Assembly: GCF_020164595.1 (NCBI RefSeq)
Contig: NZ_JAIQZE010000001.1
Span: forward strand, 1 to 64,000
Origin: Psychroflexus longus
GTDB lineage: Bacteria; Bacteroidota; Bacteroidia; Flavobacteriales; Flavobacteriaceae
Direction: 5' to 3'
DNA: 64,000 bases
Shown here: positions 53,176-62,957 of the stretch, piece by piece
How the letters are laid out: every line of letters starts with the position of its first letter
How positions within the stretch are numbered: position 1 is the stretch's first letter
The notes under the pieces: generated by a model
Database searches by the model: none
What the model was told of the DNA's origin: nothing
What the model saw: only the letters and a program-made list of their open reading frames with translations
Made by a program: the position numbers and the translations under genes

Positions 53176-53256
53176 GAATTTCAAATTTCATTCTCTTGTT
53201 CGAATAATGTATTTCAAGTCAATTTATCGAATTAAAAATTCAGACCTGATTCTTTT

Positions 53257-56031
53257 TTAATTAAATCGCATTCTTGATGCATTTGGATCTTTCCCGCCAA
53301 ATTTGCTAAACTTATAAGTAAAGCTCAACATGAAGTAACGTTCTAAGATCAGCTGATCTGTGTCTTGAACAAAATCATCACCCGTTTGTCTTCGGGTACC
53401 AATATTTTGATCTAGTAAATCGTAAACTTTAAATTTTAAAGTGGCATTATCTTTAAGTAATTGATAGCCTAAACTCATGTTCCATTGCAAGGATGTAGAT
53501 CTAAAATCTGCAGCAACATTACCGTATTTAAAATAAGTAATATCATTACCAAACACGACATTTTTCGGCCAGTAAGTTGTCGCTTCCAAAGAAAAATTCA
53601 AATTGGTAAATTCCTCATTTCTGTTAGCATTTATATTGTACTTCCTAAGGTTATAATCTATACCAACGGTAGGATTTAAAGTTATCACCTCACCTTTTTC
53701 ATAAGTCAATCCTAGACCAGGAGAAACGACATAATTTTCACTTTCAAATTGTTGCCCGTTTGTAAAACCTAGGGTCTTGGCATATTGGCCAGAAAGATTT
53801 CCTCTCAATCTATAAGTATCTTTATTTTCAGCTTTAAATTGTTTACTGTAGTAAAAACTTGCATTTGCATCCTGACCACCGCTTATATTGTCAAAGGTTG
53901 TCGTTCTCAATAAATCCTCATCTGTTACAGAGACAGAAACCACTTGATCTTGCACATAGCCATAAGACATATAAAACCCATAGCCTGATCTTGACTTAAA
54001 ATCAAAATTATTAAAACTGATATTTACATTCTGATTAAAAGATGGTTTCAAATTAGGATTCCCTTCAATAAAATTGAGAGGATCGGTTTGGATTCGCACT
54101 GGCTGGAGTTGTTGAATGGAAGGAATATTATTACTATTTCTATAATAAATACTAATGCGCTTTGAGCGTTCAAATTCATACCTCAAGTTAGCGCTAGCAA
54201 ATAAATTATTGAAATCATTATTAAATTCCACATTCTGAATCAAGTTCTCAGTCCTTAATTGTGTGTTTAATAAACCTACGTTAAAACCTGTTCTCAATTT
54301 ATCACCTTCATAGCGCAAGCCTACGTTGGGAATATGTATTTCACCTTTAACTTTAAAATTATTGCTCAATTCTGGATTAAAATCTGAATAGGAATTCGTG
54401 TTTTCATCAAAGTCAAAAACACTTCTTTCGTTTTTACTGGATTCAACTTCATAAGAATATTCAATATCCAAGAATAGTTGGTCAGTCATAACGGATCGGT
54501 AGCGAGTTTCAAATTGATACATATCTGAATTATTATCTTCTGATATTAATTGATTTTGTATTTCAGTATTTGGATTATTCCCAAAGGTTTCACGACTGGA
54601 AAAGAAAAAATTATCACTTTCACTCTTATTATTTTCATTCTCCAGAGAAAAGTTCAAGAAAGCACCTCTGCTTCCAAATTTTCTGGTGACGGATAAATCA
54701 TTACTAAAAGTAGTATTCAAATTTTCGTTACGATTTTCAGTTTCAGAAGTATTGATAAGGTTCTGGTTATCATCTAAGGATTCAGATAAGCTTGAGCTCT
54801 GTGTAGTTCCTTTATTAATATTGATCGAAGGTCTTATGTTTATTCTTGTTAAGGTGTCTGGCTTAAATGAGAAATTAACATTCCCTCTGTGAGAATCATT
54901 ATCTCTAGTTGAATTACTTTCAGAATTGGTGAAAAATGTACGGTCTGGTAAGATGTTCTCTCTTCTGGTTGAAGTTCTAGTATCAGTATTATTACTACCG
55001 AAAAAATAGTCTGAAGAGACCTCATATTTTTCATTCCATTCATTGACAAAATTCAAACCAGCAGTTTCAGACTTAGTTATTCCATTTTTGTTATTTCCAA
55101 AACTTAATCCGTTTATTCCGAAGCTTCCAGTGCTCGATCTGGTAATGGTTCTCGCCCTTCGACCCATGGCATCAAAAACTTCATCAAAGGTGAAACCACT
55201 ACTATTTATGTTATTTGAACTTGCCAACACACTCAACCGCAAGTCATCTTTAAAATAATTACCAATCCCACTCATTTCATACCTATCATCTGTTCCCCCG
55301 CCTATGGTAGCTCTAGAAAAATAACCCTTGTTTTTATCTTCGTCTATAGTAATATTGATGGTTTTATTTTCAGAATCTCCTTCTTCTCCTGTGAATTCCT
55401 GAGACTGAGTTTTTGTGTCTACTACCTGAATCTTATTGATGATTTCTTTGGGTAGATTTTTTGTAGCAATTTTGGGATCATTTCCAAAAAATTCTTTGCC
55501 ATTCACCAATATTCTCTGGACTGGTTTACCATTTACTGTGATATTTCCTGCAGCATCCACTTCTACACCAGGCAGTTGCTTCAGTGTTTCTTCCAGATTA
55601 GCATCTGGTCGCGTTTTAAACGAAGCGGCATTAAACTCAAGCGTATCTTTTTTGATGGTGATCGGAGAACGATTGACATTGACTATTACTTCATCAAGGT
55701 TGCTCGCCAGCTCTTTCAGCTGAATGTTTCCCAAGTCAATTTTATTAGTTGTAAGATCAATTAACCTAGAGTAAGCTTGCATTCCGGTATAGCTAATATT
55801 AAGTCTGGAGCTAGCCTCTTTAGTTTTGAAGAGAAGCTCAAAATTTCCAGAATTATTCGATATCGTATAATTCAGCAAAGTTGAATCTTTTGGACTTTCT
55901 ATAAAAATGGTCGCAGAGCTTAAACCTTGGGAAGATGTACTGTCCAAGACTTTACCTGTGATAAGGTATTCTTGAGAATTTGAATGTAAGCAAGTAAATA
56001 ATAGGATTGAAAATAGTAAGATTTTCTTCAT
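53257..56031 (-). CDS. TonB-dependent-receptor-like outer membrane beta-barrel protein
   Basis: A 924-aa protein with signal peptide (MKKILLFSILLFTCLHSNSQ), an N-terminal carboxypeptidase-like regulatory domain (YLITGKVLDSTSSQGLSSATI), a plug-like region (LKQLPGVEVDAAGNITVNGKPVQRILVNGKEFFGND, INKIQVVD) and a large C-terminal barrel of alternating strands ending in FMLSFTYKF. It belongs to the outer-membrane beta-barrel group common in Flavobacteria. A TonB box is not evident, so it may not be an importer. The ligand is unknown and no SusD-like partner is present. Confidence 0.88.
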   Translation of the reverse strand: MKKILLFSILLFTCLHSNSQEYLITGKVLDSTSSQGLSSATIFIESPKDSTLLNYTISNNSGNFELLFKTKEASSRLNISYTGMQAYSRLIDLTTNKIDLGNIQLKELASNLDEVIVNVNRSPITIKKDTLEFNAASFKTRPDANLEETLKQLPGVEVDAAGNITVNGKPVQRILVNGKEFFGNDPKIATKNLPKEIINKIQVVDTKTQSQEFTGEEGDSENKTINITIDEDKNKGYFSRATIGGGTDDRYEMSGIGNYFKDDLRLSVLASSNNINSSGFTFDEVFDAMGRRARTITRSSTGSFGINGLSFGNNKNGITKSETAGLNFVNEWNEKYEVSSDYFFGSNNTDTRTSTRRENILPDRTFFTNSESNSTRDNDSHRGNVNFSFKPDTLTRINIRPSININKGTTQSSSLSESLDDNQNLINTSETENRNENLNTTFSNDLSVTRKFGSRGAFLNFSLENENNKSESDNFFFSSRETFGNNPNTEIQNQLISEDNNSDMYQFETRYRSVMTDQLFLDIEYSYEVESSKNERSVFDFDENTNSYSDFNPELSNNFKVKGEIHIPNVGLRYEGDKLRTGFNVGLLNTQLRTENLIQNVEFNNDFNNLFASANLRYEFERSKRISIYYRNSNNIPSIQQLQPVRIQTDPLNFIEGNPNLKPSFNQNVNISFNNFDFKSRSGYGFYMSYGYVQDQVVSVSVTDEDLLRTTTFDNISGGQDANASFYYSKQFKAENKDTYRLRGNLSGQYAKTLGFTNGQQFESENYVVSPGLGLTYEKGEVITLNPTVGIDYNLRKYNINANRNEEFTNLNFSLEATTYWPKNVVFGNDITYFKYGNVAADFRSTSLQWNMSLGYQLLKDNATLKFKVYDLLDQNIGTRRQTGDDFVQDTDQLILERYFMLSFTYKFSKFGGKDPNASRMRFN

Positions 56032-56116
56032 GATAGGATTGATTAGTCAATCCTATGACTCCAAAAACATTTCAACGTTTAATTTAGTTATGGAAAAAAA
56101 TAAATTATTTCTAAAT

Positions 56117-57421
56117 CTACTTCTTCCTCATATATATTGAGATGGGCACTCCTTTAAAATCAAATTCCTGTCTTAGTTTATTTTCAAGAAAACGCTTATA
56201 AGGATCCTTTACATACTGCGGTAGGTTACAGAAAAACGCAAACTGAGGTTGTGGTGTCGGTAACTGAGTGATGAACTTAATCTTCACATACTTCCCTTTC
56301 AAAGCTGGTGGTGGATTTTCAGCGATGATCGGCAACATGATATCATTAAGCAATCTGGTTTTTATCTTTGTGCTTCTGCTTTTATAAACATCTACAGCAG
56401 TTTCAATAGCTTTAAAAATTCGTTGTTTGTTCAATACAGAGATGAATACAATAGGTACGTCTACAAAAGGTGAAATTTCCTGACGAATTTTGGCTTCAAA
56501 TTCTTTCATGGTATTGGTTCCTTTTTCTACCAAATCCCACTTATTTACCAAAATTACAACGCCTTTTCTGTTCTTTTCTGCCAACCAAAAGATACTTTGA
56601 TCCTGGCCTTCAAAACCTCTGGAAGCATCCAAAACAATCATACAAACGTCGGCATTTTCAATTGCTCTTACACTTCGCATTACCGAATAAAACTCAAGGT
56701 CTTCTTTTACTTTAGCCTTTCGTCGAATTCCAGCTGTGTCCACAAGTTTAAAGTCGAAACCAAATCTATTATAACGTGTATCAATCGAGTCTCTCGTCGT
56801 TCCAGCAATATCAGTAACGATATAACGATCTTCGCCTAGCAAAGCATTAATAAATGAGGATTTTCCAGCGTTGGGACGTCCTACGATGGCAAATTTTGGT
56901 AAATCTTCATCCACCTCAATCTCGCGTTCTGGAAGTTTTTCAACAATCGCATCCAACAATTCTCCAGTTCCTCCACCACTAGTGGCAGAAATCGAATAGT
57001 ATTCTCCAAGTCCTAAATTATAAAATTCAAGCGCATCAGTTCTATTTTTATTGGAATCTACTTTATTCACGCAGAGCACAACGGGCTTATTCACACGACG
57101 TAGCAATTTTGCCACATCTTCATCCATAGGCGTAATTCCAGAAATTACGTCCACAACAAAAACGATCACATCCGCCTCATCGATAGCCAATTCTACCTGC
57201 TTGTCAATTTCCTTTTCAAACACATCATCACTCCCAACAATATATCCTCCTGTATCGATAAGCGTAAATTCGCGACCATTCCAATCGGATTTTCCATAAT
57301 GTCTGTCACGCGTGACGCCACTTACAGAATCTACAATGGCTTCTCTACGCTTTATCATTCTATTAAAAAGGGTAGATTTTCCTACGTTTGGTCGGCCTAC
57401 AACGGCTACAATGCTATTCAT
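56117..57421 (-). CDS. der: Ribosome biogenesis GTPase Der
   Basis: Two tandem GTPase domains: G1 motifs [12 protein letters not shown] (residues 8-19) and [12 protein letters not shown] (about 181-192), with DTGG / NKVD and DTAG / NKWD for the others. A C-terminal KH-like domain (about 350-434) contacts rRNA. Der acts in late 50S assembly and is essential in most bacteria. Length 434 aa is normal. Confidence 0.97.
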   Translation of the reverse strand: MNSIVAVVGRPNVGKSTLFNRMIKRREAIVDSVSGVTRDRHYGKSDWNGREFTLIDTGGYIVGSDDVFEKEIDKQVELAIDEADVIVFVVDVISGITPMDEDVAKLLRRVNKPVVLCVNKVDSNKNRTDALEFYNLGLGEYYSISATSGGGTGELLDAIVEKLPEREIEVDEDLPKFAIVGRPNAGKSSFINALLGEDRYIVTDIAGTTRDSIDTRYNRFGFDFKLVDTAGIRRKAKVKEDLEFYSVMRSVRAIENADVCMIVLDASRGFEGQDQSIFWLAEKNRKGVVILVNKWDLVEKGTNTMKEFEAKIRQEISPFVDVPIVFISVLNKQRIFKAIETAVDVYKSRSTKIKTRLLNDIMLPIIAENPPPALKGKYVKIKFITQLPTPQPQFAFFCNLPQYVKDPYKRFLENKLRQEFDFKGVPISIYMRKK

Positions 57422-57690
57422 TTTGAAATTTTAAATAATTTGCAAAGGTACATTAAATATTTATGCAAACTTTACAAGGTTTTAATTTGCGATTTATTCT
57501 GATTTTGATGAAAGTAGAATTAATGCTCGAAGATACATTGCTTTAACACACTCATCAGATTTATGATCCATATTTAAGTGAAAAAAAAGCCTTCAAGTTA
57601 AAATGTGTTTTAAAGGATCCATAGCTTTAGCAAGTTGAACTTATCACGAAGTTGAAAATTTTATTTAATTTTCGACCCTTAAAGCAATTT

Positions 57691-58197
57691 ATGGCTGAAT
57701 TGATAGACATTAAAGACTTAAATGAGCAACTTCAACTTAAACCGAGTTTCAAAGTTGAAGTTGCTCATTTAAACATAACAGATCAATTTTCAGTTAAAGA
57801 AAATGCTTTAGATAACACTATCCACATAAAATGTTTGGATGAACATGTCTGGTTATCCATTCCAAAATCGGACAGAAAATATTTTTCTCCCAGATTACAC
57901 ATTGAAATTGAACAAAAAGAAGTGTCATGTATTTTACACTGCACTTTTGGTCCGGACCCAGATTTGTGGACCATGTTTATGTTTGTCCACTTTTTTTTGG
58001 GACTATCCTTTACAGGACTTCTCGTTTGGTTTTATACCAATATGACTTTAGATAAGTCTAATACTCTCGTTTACGTTTTAATGGCACTGATTATTATATC
58101 CTGGATAGGCCTTTACATTTTTGCAAGACAAAATAGGCAGAAAGCTACGCCACAGTCCAAACAACTGCTAAAAGCATTGTCTGAATTTATTAGTTAA
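57691..58197 (+). CDS. Small membrane protein of unknown function
   Basis: A 168-aa protein from the ATG at 57691. A soluble N-terminal half (about 1-95, ending CILHCTFGPDPDLWTMFMF) is followed by two membrane helices (about 100-122 and 128-147) and a short basic tail. I do not recognise the family. The gene lies between der and era and points towards era, whose stop codon it overlaps by four bases. The first 30 codons contain a perfect 21-bp inverted repeat (see findings). A TTG at 57652 would extend the protein, with less likely sequence. Confidence 0.7.
   Translation: MAELIDIKDLNEQLQLKPSFKVEVAHLNITDQFSVKENALDNTIHIKCLDEHVWLSIPKSDRKYFSPRLHIEIEQKEVSCILHCTFGPDPDLWTMFMFVHFFLGLSFTGLLVWFYTNMTLDKSNTLVYVLMALIIISWIGLYIFARQNRQKATPQSKQLLKALSEFIS
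57718..57772. repeat. Perfect 21-bp inverted repeat inside a coding region
   Basis: The 21 bases at 57718-57738 (ends TTAAATG...CAACTT) are exactly complementary to 57752-57772, with a 13-nt loop. Both arms are coding (LNEQLQL and VEVAHLN), in different frames. The arms show no T-tract, so it is not a typical terminator. Confidence 0.95.
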
Positions 58198-59087
58198 TTA
58201 TTATCATATCCGAATCTTTTAAGCTGACCGGGGTTATTCCTCCAGTTCTTGTTGACTTTTACGTAGGTCTCCAAATGAATTTTCTTATCAAAAAACTTTT
58301 CCAAATCCTTTCTCGCCTCGGTACCCACACGTTTTATTGCAGACCCTTTATGACCCAGAATAATTGCTTTTTGGGATTCTCTTTCTACCATTATCACACT
58401 TCTGATACGTATAATCGAATCCGATTCTTCAAATTCTTCAGTTTCTACCTCAACACTGTATGGAATTTCTTTTTTGTAATGCATCAAAATCTTTTCACGA
58501 ATTTTTTCATTCACGAAAAAACGTTCGGGTTTATCGGTCAATTGGTCTTTTGGATAAAACGCTGGAGATTCTGGAAGGAGTTCCAGGATTCTATTAAAAA
58601 CTTCGGATACGCCAAAGTTTTCTAAGGCTGATATGGCGAAAATTTCCGCATTAGGAAGTTGTTCCTGCCAGTGCTTTTGTTGTTCCTTTAGTAATTCTTC
58701 ATTCCCCTTATCAATTTTATTCAAAAGCAAAAGAACAGGCATTTCGGCGTGTTGAATTTTTTTGAAAAATGCCTCATCCTTTAAAGCCTTTTCTCCTAGT
58801 TCTACTAAATAAAGAAGAACATCAGCATCCTGAAAAGCGGATTTCACAAAATCCATCATTGAGTTTTGCAACTCGTAAGCAGGCTTCATGATGCCTGGAG
58901 TATCACTAAAAACCATTTGAAAATCTTCTCCGCTTACAATTCCTAATATTCTATGTCTTGTTGTTTGAGCTTTGTTGGTAATGATAGAAAGCTTCTCCCC
59001 TACAAAGGCGTTCATTAAGGTTGACTTTCCTACGTTCGGGTTTCCAATGATGTTGACAAATCCTGCTTTATGTGTTTTAGTTTCGAT
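58194..59087 (-). CDS. era: GTPase Era, start codon not standard
   Basis: Era binds the 3' end of 16S rRNA and aids 30S assembly. The open frame from the first ATG (59015) begins after the P-loop and would be inactive. Reading upstream in frame gives [20 protein letters not shown], the complete G1 motif, up to an in-frame TAG, with no ATG, GTG or TTG. The best candidate is ATC at 59087 (297 aa in total). The rest is normal: SDTPGIMKP, NKID, and a KH domain (VERESQKAIILGHKGSAIK). A -7 box TATTTTTG lies about 30 bases upstream of that ATC. Confidence 0.85.
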   Translation of the reverse strand: METKTHKAGFVNIIGNPNVGKSTLMNAFVGEKLSIITNKAQTTRHRILGIVSGEDFQMVFSDTPGIMKPAYELQNSMMDFVKSAFQDADVLLYLVELGEKALKDEAFFKKIQHAEMPVLLLLNKIDKGNEELLKEQQKHWQEQLPNAEIFAISALENFGVSEVFNRILELLPESPAFYPKDQLTDKPERFFVNEKIREKILMHYKKEIPYSVEVETEEFEESDSIIRIRSVIMVERESQKAIILGHKGSAIKRVGTEARKDLEKFFDKKIHLETYVKVNKNWRNNPGQLKRFGYDNN

Positions 59088-59184
59088 GGTATGTTTTTTT
59101 AGTTTCTACAAAAATAAACAATTCAATGCAACCTATCGGTTTCAAACTTGAGTTGAAACTGTATATTTGCTAAAAATCTATACC

Positions 59185-59709
59185 ATGAAAAAAATCTTTG
59201 TTGCTCTAGTTTTATTATGCTCAATAAATGTAATCGCTCAGTCTGATTTTTCTTATACAGAGTTTCACGAACCTAAATTGAATGTTGGTTACCTCATTTT
59301 AGGAAACTTCGATGTTACTTATGAATATTTGCTAAGTGAAGAGTCGGGCGTAGGAGTTAACTTGATGGTCCCTTTTGATGATTATGTAGAGTGGAATATC
59401 AACTATAACCTTACTGGATATTACCGATTTTATTTTGGAGATAATTATGCAGATGGCTTTTTCGGTGAAATTTTTGCCAATTTGAATGATGTTCGGGACA
59501 CACTTCCCGACCAAAATGGCGGAGAAGTAAGAGATGATGTTACAGACCTAGCCTTAGGCCTTAGCGGTGGTTACAAACTTGTTTCCAGTGGCGGAGTTGT
59601 CTTAGAAGCATTCCTGGGTGGAGGACGAAACCTATTTAACGAATTTAATTCTGAGCGTAACTTTGATTTTGTACTTAGAGCCGGTCTAAATTTGGGTTAC
59701 AGATTTTAA
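59185..59709 (+). CDS. Small outer-membrane beta-barrel-like secreted protein
   Basis: A 174-aa protein: signal peptide MKKIFVALVLLCSINVIAQ, then alternating hydrophobic/polar strands (VGYLILGNFDVTYEYLL, WNINYNLTGYYRFYFG, FGEIFANLN, LALGLSGGYKL, VLEAFLGGGRNLF, FVLRAGLNLGYRF) that end in Phe, as outer membrane barrels do. About 8 strands are expected. Function unknown. A TTG at 59167 could add six residues, but the ATG at 59185 starts the signal peptide. The next gene begins 17 bases later. Confidence 0.78.
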   Translation: MKKIFVALVLLCSINVIAQSDFSYTEFHEPKLNVGYLILGNFDVTYEYLLSEESGVGVNLMVPFDDYVEWNINYNLTGYYRFYFGDNYADGFFGEIFANLNDVRDTLPDQNGGEVRDDVTDLALGLSGGYKLVSSGGVVLEAFLGGGRNLFNEFNSERNFDFVLRAGLNLGYRF

Positions 59710-59726
59710 TATAAACAGTTTTTGTC

Positions 59727-60983
59727 TTGAGCCAAACCGACTTTCAAAAAAACTCCAAGATATTCAGTCTTCTTTTTGAAGGCATCTCCGAAGGAATAAT
59801 TGTGGTGGATGAATCTCAACATGTTGTTGAAATTAATTCAGCGACAATAGATATGTTTGGATATGATAAGAAAGAATTGATTGGACAACATTTAGATGCT
59901 CTTATTCCAAAAAAATACAGAGCAAATCATCACAAACACGTAGATAAATTCATAGACAATTCTGAAAAAAGGCAGATGGGTCATGGAAGAAACCTATATG
60001 GTCTAAAGAAAAATGGTAAAATTTTTCCTGTAGAGGCTGGTCTCAATCCATTTATTTTTGATGGAAAGCGTTATGTCATGTCATTGATAAGTGATATCAC
60101 TGAACGACAAAATCAAAAACTTGAGATTGAAGAACTAAATAAAGATCTTGAGGAAAAAATTGAACAGCGAACTGAAGAGCTGAAGTTAACAATAAACGAG
60201 CTTCAGGATCTCAATTCAAAGCTGGGAAGTGAAATCCTAAAGCGCAAGCAGGCAGAAGCCAAAACCAAAAAGGCACTACAGAAGGAAATAGAACTGAACG
60301 AGTTGAAAACCAAATTTCTGTCCCTTGTTTCGCATGAGTTCAAAACGCCACTTAGCGGTATTCTAACCTCTTCAACATTGGCCAAAAAATATACAGAAAC
60401 CGAACAACAAGATAAAAGAGAAAAGCATCTCAATACCATAAAAAACAAAGTACATTACCTTACTGGAATTCTTAATGACTTTTTATCGATTGAACGCCTA
60501 GAATCTGGAAAAGTCACTTACAAATTTGAAGAGTTTAGCCTTATCACCCTCATTAACGAAGTGATTTATAATGCCAATGTGACTTTAAAAGATGGACAAG
60601 AGATCATTTACCCACGTCATCTGGAAGACATTAGTTTAAGACAAGATAAACATGTCCTGGAATTGATTTTATCCAATTTATTGAGCAATGCTATAAAATA
60701 TTCTTCAGAAGATACTACAATTCATTTTGATGTGGAAACCTCTGATGATCACTTGATCAAATTCAGAATAAAGGATGAAGGAATGGGTATTCCAAAAGAG
60801 GACCAAAAACATATCTTTGAACGTTACTTTAGGGCAGAAAACGCCCTCAATAATCAGGGTACTGGAATAGGTTTGAATATTGCAAAAGTTCATCTTGAAA
60901 ATCTGAACGGTTCCATTTGTTTTGAATCTCAAGAAGGTAAAGGCACCATATTTTATATAGAAATTCCCAAGGTCCATGAGTAA
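59727..60983 (+). CDS. PAS-domain sensor histidine kinase
   Basis: A soluble, membrane-free kinase: PAS domain (residues 10-125; LFEGISEGIIVVDESQHVVEINSA, GYDKKELIGQ), coiled coil (125-190), HisKA box with the phosphorylated His in LVSHEFKTPLSG, and HATPase with NLLSNAIKYSSE, DEGMGIPKE and GTGIGLNIAK. It starts at TTG 59727: an in-frame TAA lies 15 bases upstream and no ATG precedes the PAS core. It overlaps the response regulator by eight bases and surely forms a pair with it. The signal sensed by the PAS domain is unknown. Confidence 0.93.
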   Translation: MSQTDFQKNSKIFSLLFEGISEGIIVVDESQHVVEINSATIDMFGYDKKELIGQHLDALIPKKYRANHHKHVDKFIDNSEKRQMGHGRNLYGLKKNGKIFPVEAGLNPFIFDGKRYVMSLISDITERQNQKLEIEELNKDLEEKIEQRTEELKLTINELQDLNSKLGSEILKRKQAEAKTKKALQKEIELNELKTKFLSLVSHEFKTPLSGILTSSTLAKKYTETEQQDKREKHLNTIKNKVHYLTGILNDFLSIERLESGKVTYKFEEFSLITLINEVIYNANVTLKDGQEIIYPRHLEDISLRQDKHVLELILSNLLSNAIKYSSEDTTIHFDVETSDDHLIKFRIKDEGMGIPKEDQKHIFERYFRAENALNNQGTGIGLNIAKVHLENLNGSICFESQEGKGTIFYIEIPKVHE

Positions 60984-62013
60984 AAAGATTTTATTAATAG
61001 AAGATGATAAGACAGTAAGAGAAAACACTGCAGAACTTCTTGAACTGTCCAATTATAAAGTAGAAACAGCTTCAAATGGAAAAATAGGTGTGGAAAAAGC
61101 TCCTGTTTTTAAGCCTGATGTTGTAGTATGTGATATTATGATGCCAGAAATGGACGGTTACCAGGTCTTGGAAAACCTGTCTAAAGATGACTTCTTAAGA
61201 AAAATACCATTTATTTTTCTCTCAGCTAAAACAGACCATAAAGACGTAAGAAGAGGAATGAATCTTGGTGCTGATGATTATCTAACCAAACCTTTTGAGG
61301 AAGAAGAATTGATAGATGCTATTGAAAGCAGACTTGCAAAAGCAGATATTTTAAATTCATCTCAAACCGAACAAAAAACAGGTTCTAACTTGCAGTCTTT
61401 TGATGCTTTAAAAGAAGTTTTTAAAAGTGAGCCAATCAAAAGCTATGCTGCTGGAGAAACAATTTTTGAAAGTGGAAAGACTTCAAATTCAATCTACCTG
61501 ATTGAAAAAGGGGTAGTAAAAACTTACAAGCTCGACGAAAACGGAAAAGAGCTCATCACTGCAATACATAAAGTAAATGACATTTTTGGAAACTTAAGTT
61601 TCACAAAACAATCTAGTTTTTCTGAATTTGCTTCTGCGATGGAGAACGCTTCACTCTTTGAGATTTCAACAGAAAAAGTCAAAGGTCTATTCAACCAAAA
61701 TCCCCAGGTTATGTTTGAATTTATAGACCAACTTGGCGATCATTTGAGTGAGACCAAGTCTCAATTGATGGACATGGCTTACAGCTCCGTAAGAAAAAAA
61801 ACAGCTCAAAGCATTTTACTATTTTCTGAACGATTGAAAAAAAATAAACTCAGCCAGATTCGAATCTCAAGAGCAGATCTTGCAGCTGTAGCGGGAATAG
61901 CTTCAGAAAGCTTAATACGAACACTTTCTACCTTTAAAAAAGAAGGTATTATTGAAGTAGAAGGAAGAAATATTAAAATAAATGATTTTGAAGCTTTAGA
62001 AAGGATTGTGTAA
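60976..62013 (+). CDS. Response regulator: REC domain fused to a CRP/FNR-type effector
   Basis: Residues 1-120 are a receiver domain (DD at 9-10, phospho-Asp in VVCDIMMPEMDGY, Lys in DDYLTKPFEE). Residues about 150-260 are a cyclic-nucleotide-binding-like barrel (IKSYAAGETIFESGKTSNSIYLIEKGVVKTY) and 270-345 a CRP-type winged helix (ISRADLAAVAGIASESLIRTLSTFKKEGIIEV). The barrel lacks a clear cAMP-binding RxS motif and there are no FNR-type cysteines. Phosphorylation by the kinase encoded upstream probably controls DNA binding. The fusion replaces the usual OmpR or NarL output domains. Confidence 0.92.
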   Translation: MSKKILLIEDDKTVRENTAELLELSNYKVETASNGKIGVEKAPVFKPDVVVCDIMMPEMDGYQVLENLSKDDFLRKIPFIFLSAKTDHKDVRRGMNLGADDYLTKPFEEEELIDAIESRLAKADILNSSQTEQKTGSNLQSFDALKEVFKSEPIKSYAAGETIFESGKTSNSIYLIEKGVVKTYKLDENGKELITAIHKVNDIFGNLSFTKQSSFSEFASAMENASLFEISTEKVKGLFNQNPQVMFEFIDQLGDHLSETKSQLMDMAYSSVRKKTAQSILLFSERLKKNKLSQIRISRADLAAVAGIASESLIRTLSTFKKEGIIEVEGRNIKINDFEALERIV

Positions 62014-62108
62014 AAACTCAATTAAATAGTCCAATAAAAGGGAATCTGATTTTTATCATATTTTGAATTTGACTCTCCATATACATTTGCATTCATAGAA
62101 TTCTACCT

Positions 62109-62900
62109 ATGAATGTAGTATTGCTTTCAGACTTTTCATCTGCATCCAGCCATATGTTGGATTATGCTGGAACGCTTTTTAAAAATCAAAAGGTCAATTT
62201 TACAATTTTACACATCAAAGCACCTTGTGAAAGCGAAAGCTGTAGCGGGAAATGCAGTGTCGTTTTCAATCAAAAATTGAAGAAAGATCGAAATCTTCTA
62301 GAGCTGAACGGCTATCATGTTGACCAAATACAACTAAAATTTATAGAAGGCGCCTATATTGAAAGTATACGCAATGTTATAGCAGAACAACACACAGATT
62401 TAATTATGCTAGGGAACTCAAACAAAGGCGGATACAATACTGGTCTTTTCTTTGATAAAAAAACTTTGGAAATCATTACAAAAGTGAAATGTTCGGTAGT
62501 TTTGGTTCCTGAAGAATCAATTATCAAACTACCACAAAAAGCATTATTACCAACAGATTTCTCCATTACTTCGGATTATAGCATTTTTAATATTTTGACC
62601 TCTCTACCTTTTGTTAACCAAACGCATCTTTCCCTTCTCCCAACCGGCTTAAATAAAACTTTGGGCCCAAACAGAAAACATTCTAAAGAATTAATTTCTA
62701 AAGTAATAAACTCTTTAGAATTTAAAAGTGTGAAAGAAATTTACTCTACTACCAAAGCTTCTTGCATCGAAGGCTTTGATTTGGTTATGGTCATGGCCAA
62801 AAATTTGAGCATTTTTCAGGATTTATTCAGCACTTCCCAAAGCTCGCTTTGTCGTCCAGAAACACCTATTCTATTCCTGCACGATTCCAGGAAGTTATAA
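62109..62900 (+). CDS. Tandem universal stress protein
   Basis: Two UspA-like domains in 263 aa: the first (about 1-138; LLSDFSSASSHMLDYAG, DLIMLGNSNKGGYNTGLFFDKKTLEIITKVKCSVVLVPEES) has the GxSxxG-like ATP-binding pattern in part; the second (142-263) is shorter and degenerate. A CESESCSGKC cysteine run (residues 39-48) is unusual. It follows the two-component pair and is a plausible target or partner in the same stress response, possibly low oxygen, by analogy with other Flavobacteria. Confidence 0.85.
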   Translation: MNVVLLSDFSSASSHMLDYAGTLFKNQKVNFTILHIKAPCESESCSGKCSVVFNQKLKKDRNLLELNGYHVDQIQLKFIEGAYIESIRNVIAEQHTDLIMLGNSNKGGYNTGLFFDKKTLEIITKVKCSVVLVPEESIIKLPQKALLPTDFSITSDYSIFNILTSLPFVNQTHLSLLPTGLNKTLGPNRKHSKELISKVINSLEFKSVKEIYSTTKASCIEGFDLVMVMAKNLSIFQDLFSTSQSSLCRPETPILFLHDSRKL

Positions 62901-62957
62901 GACTTGATATTCGGTTGATTTTTTTTGTTTAATTTCAAAAATCCTAATCAATTGAAC

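Noticed and set aside
57422-57690. A gene or regulatory RNA between der and the small membrane protein
   Set aside because: No open frame with family pattern and no clear structured element is visible; only AT-rich DNA that should hold divergent promoters.
58194-59015. Era as a 273-aa protein starting at the first ATG
   Set aside because: It would lack the G1 P-loop, which is present in frame just upstream.
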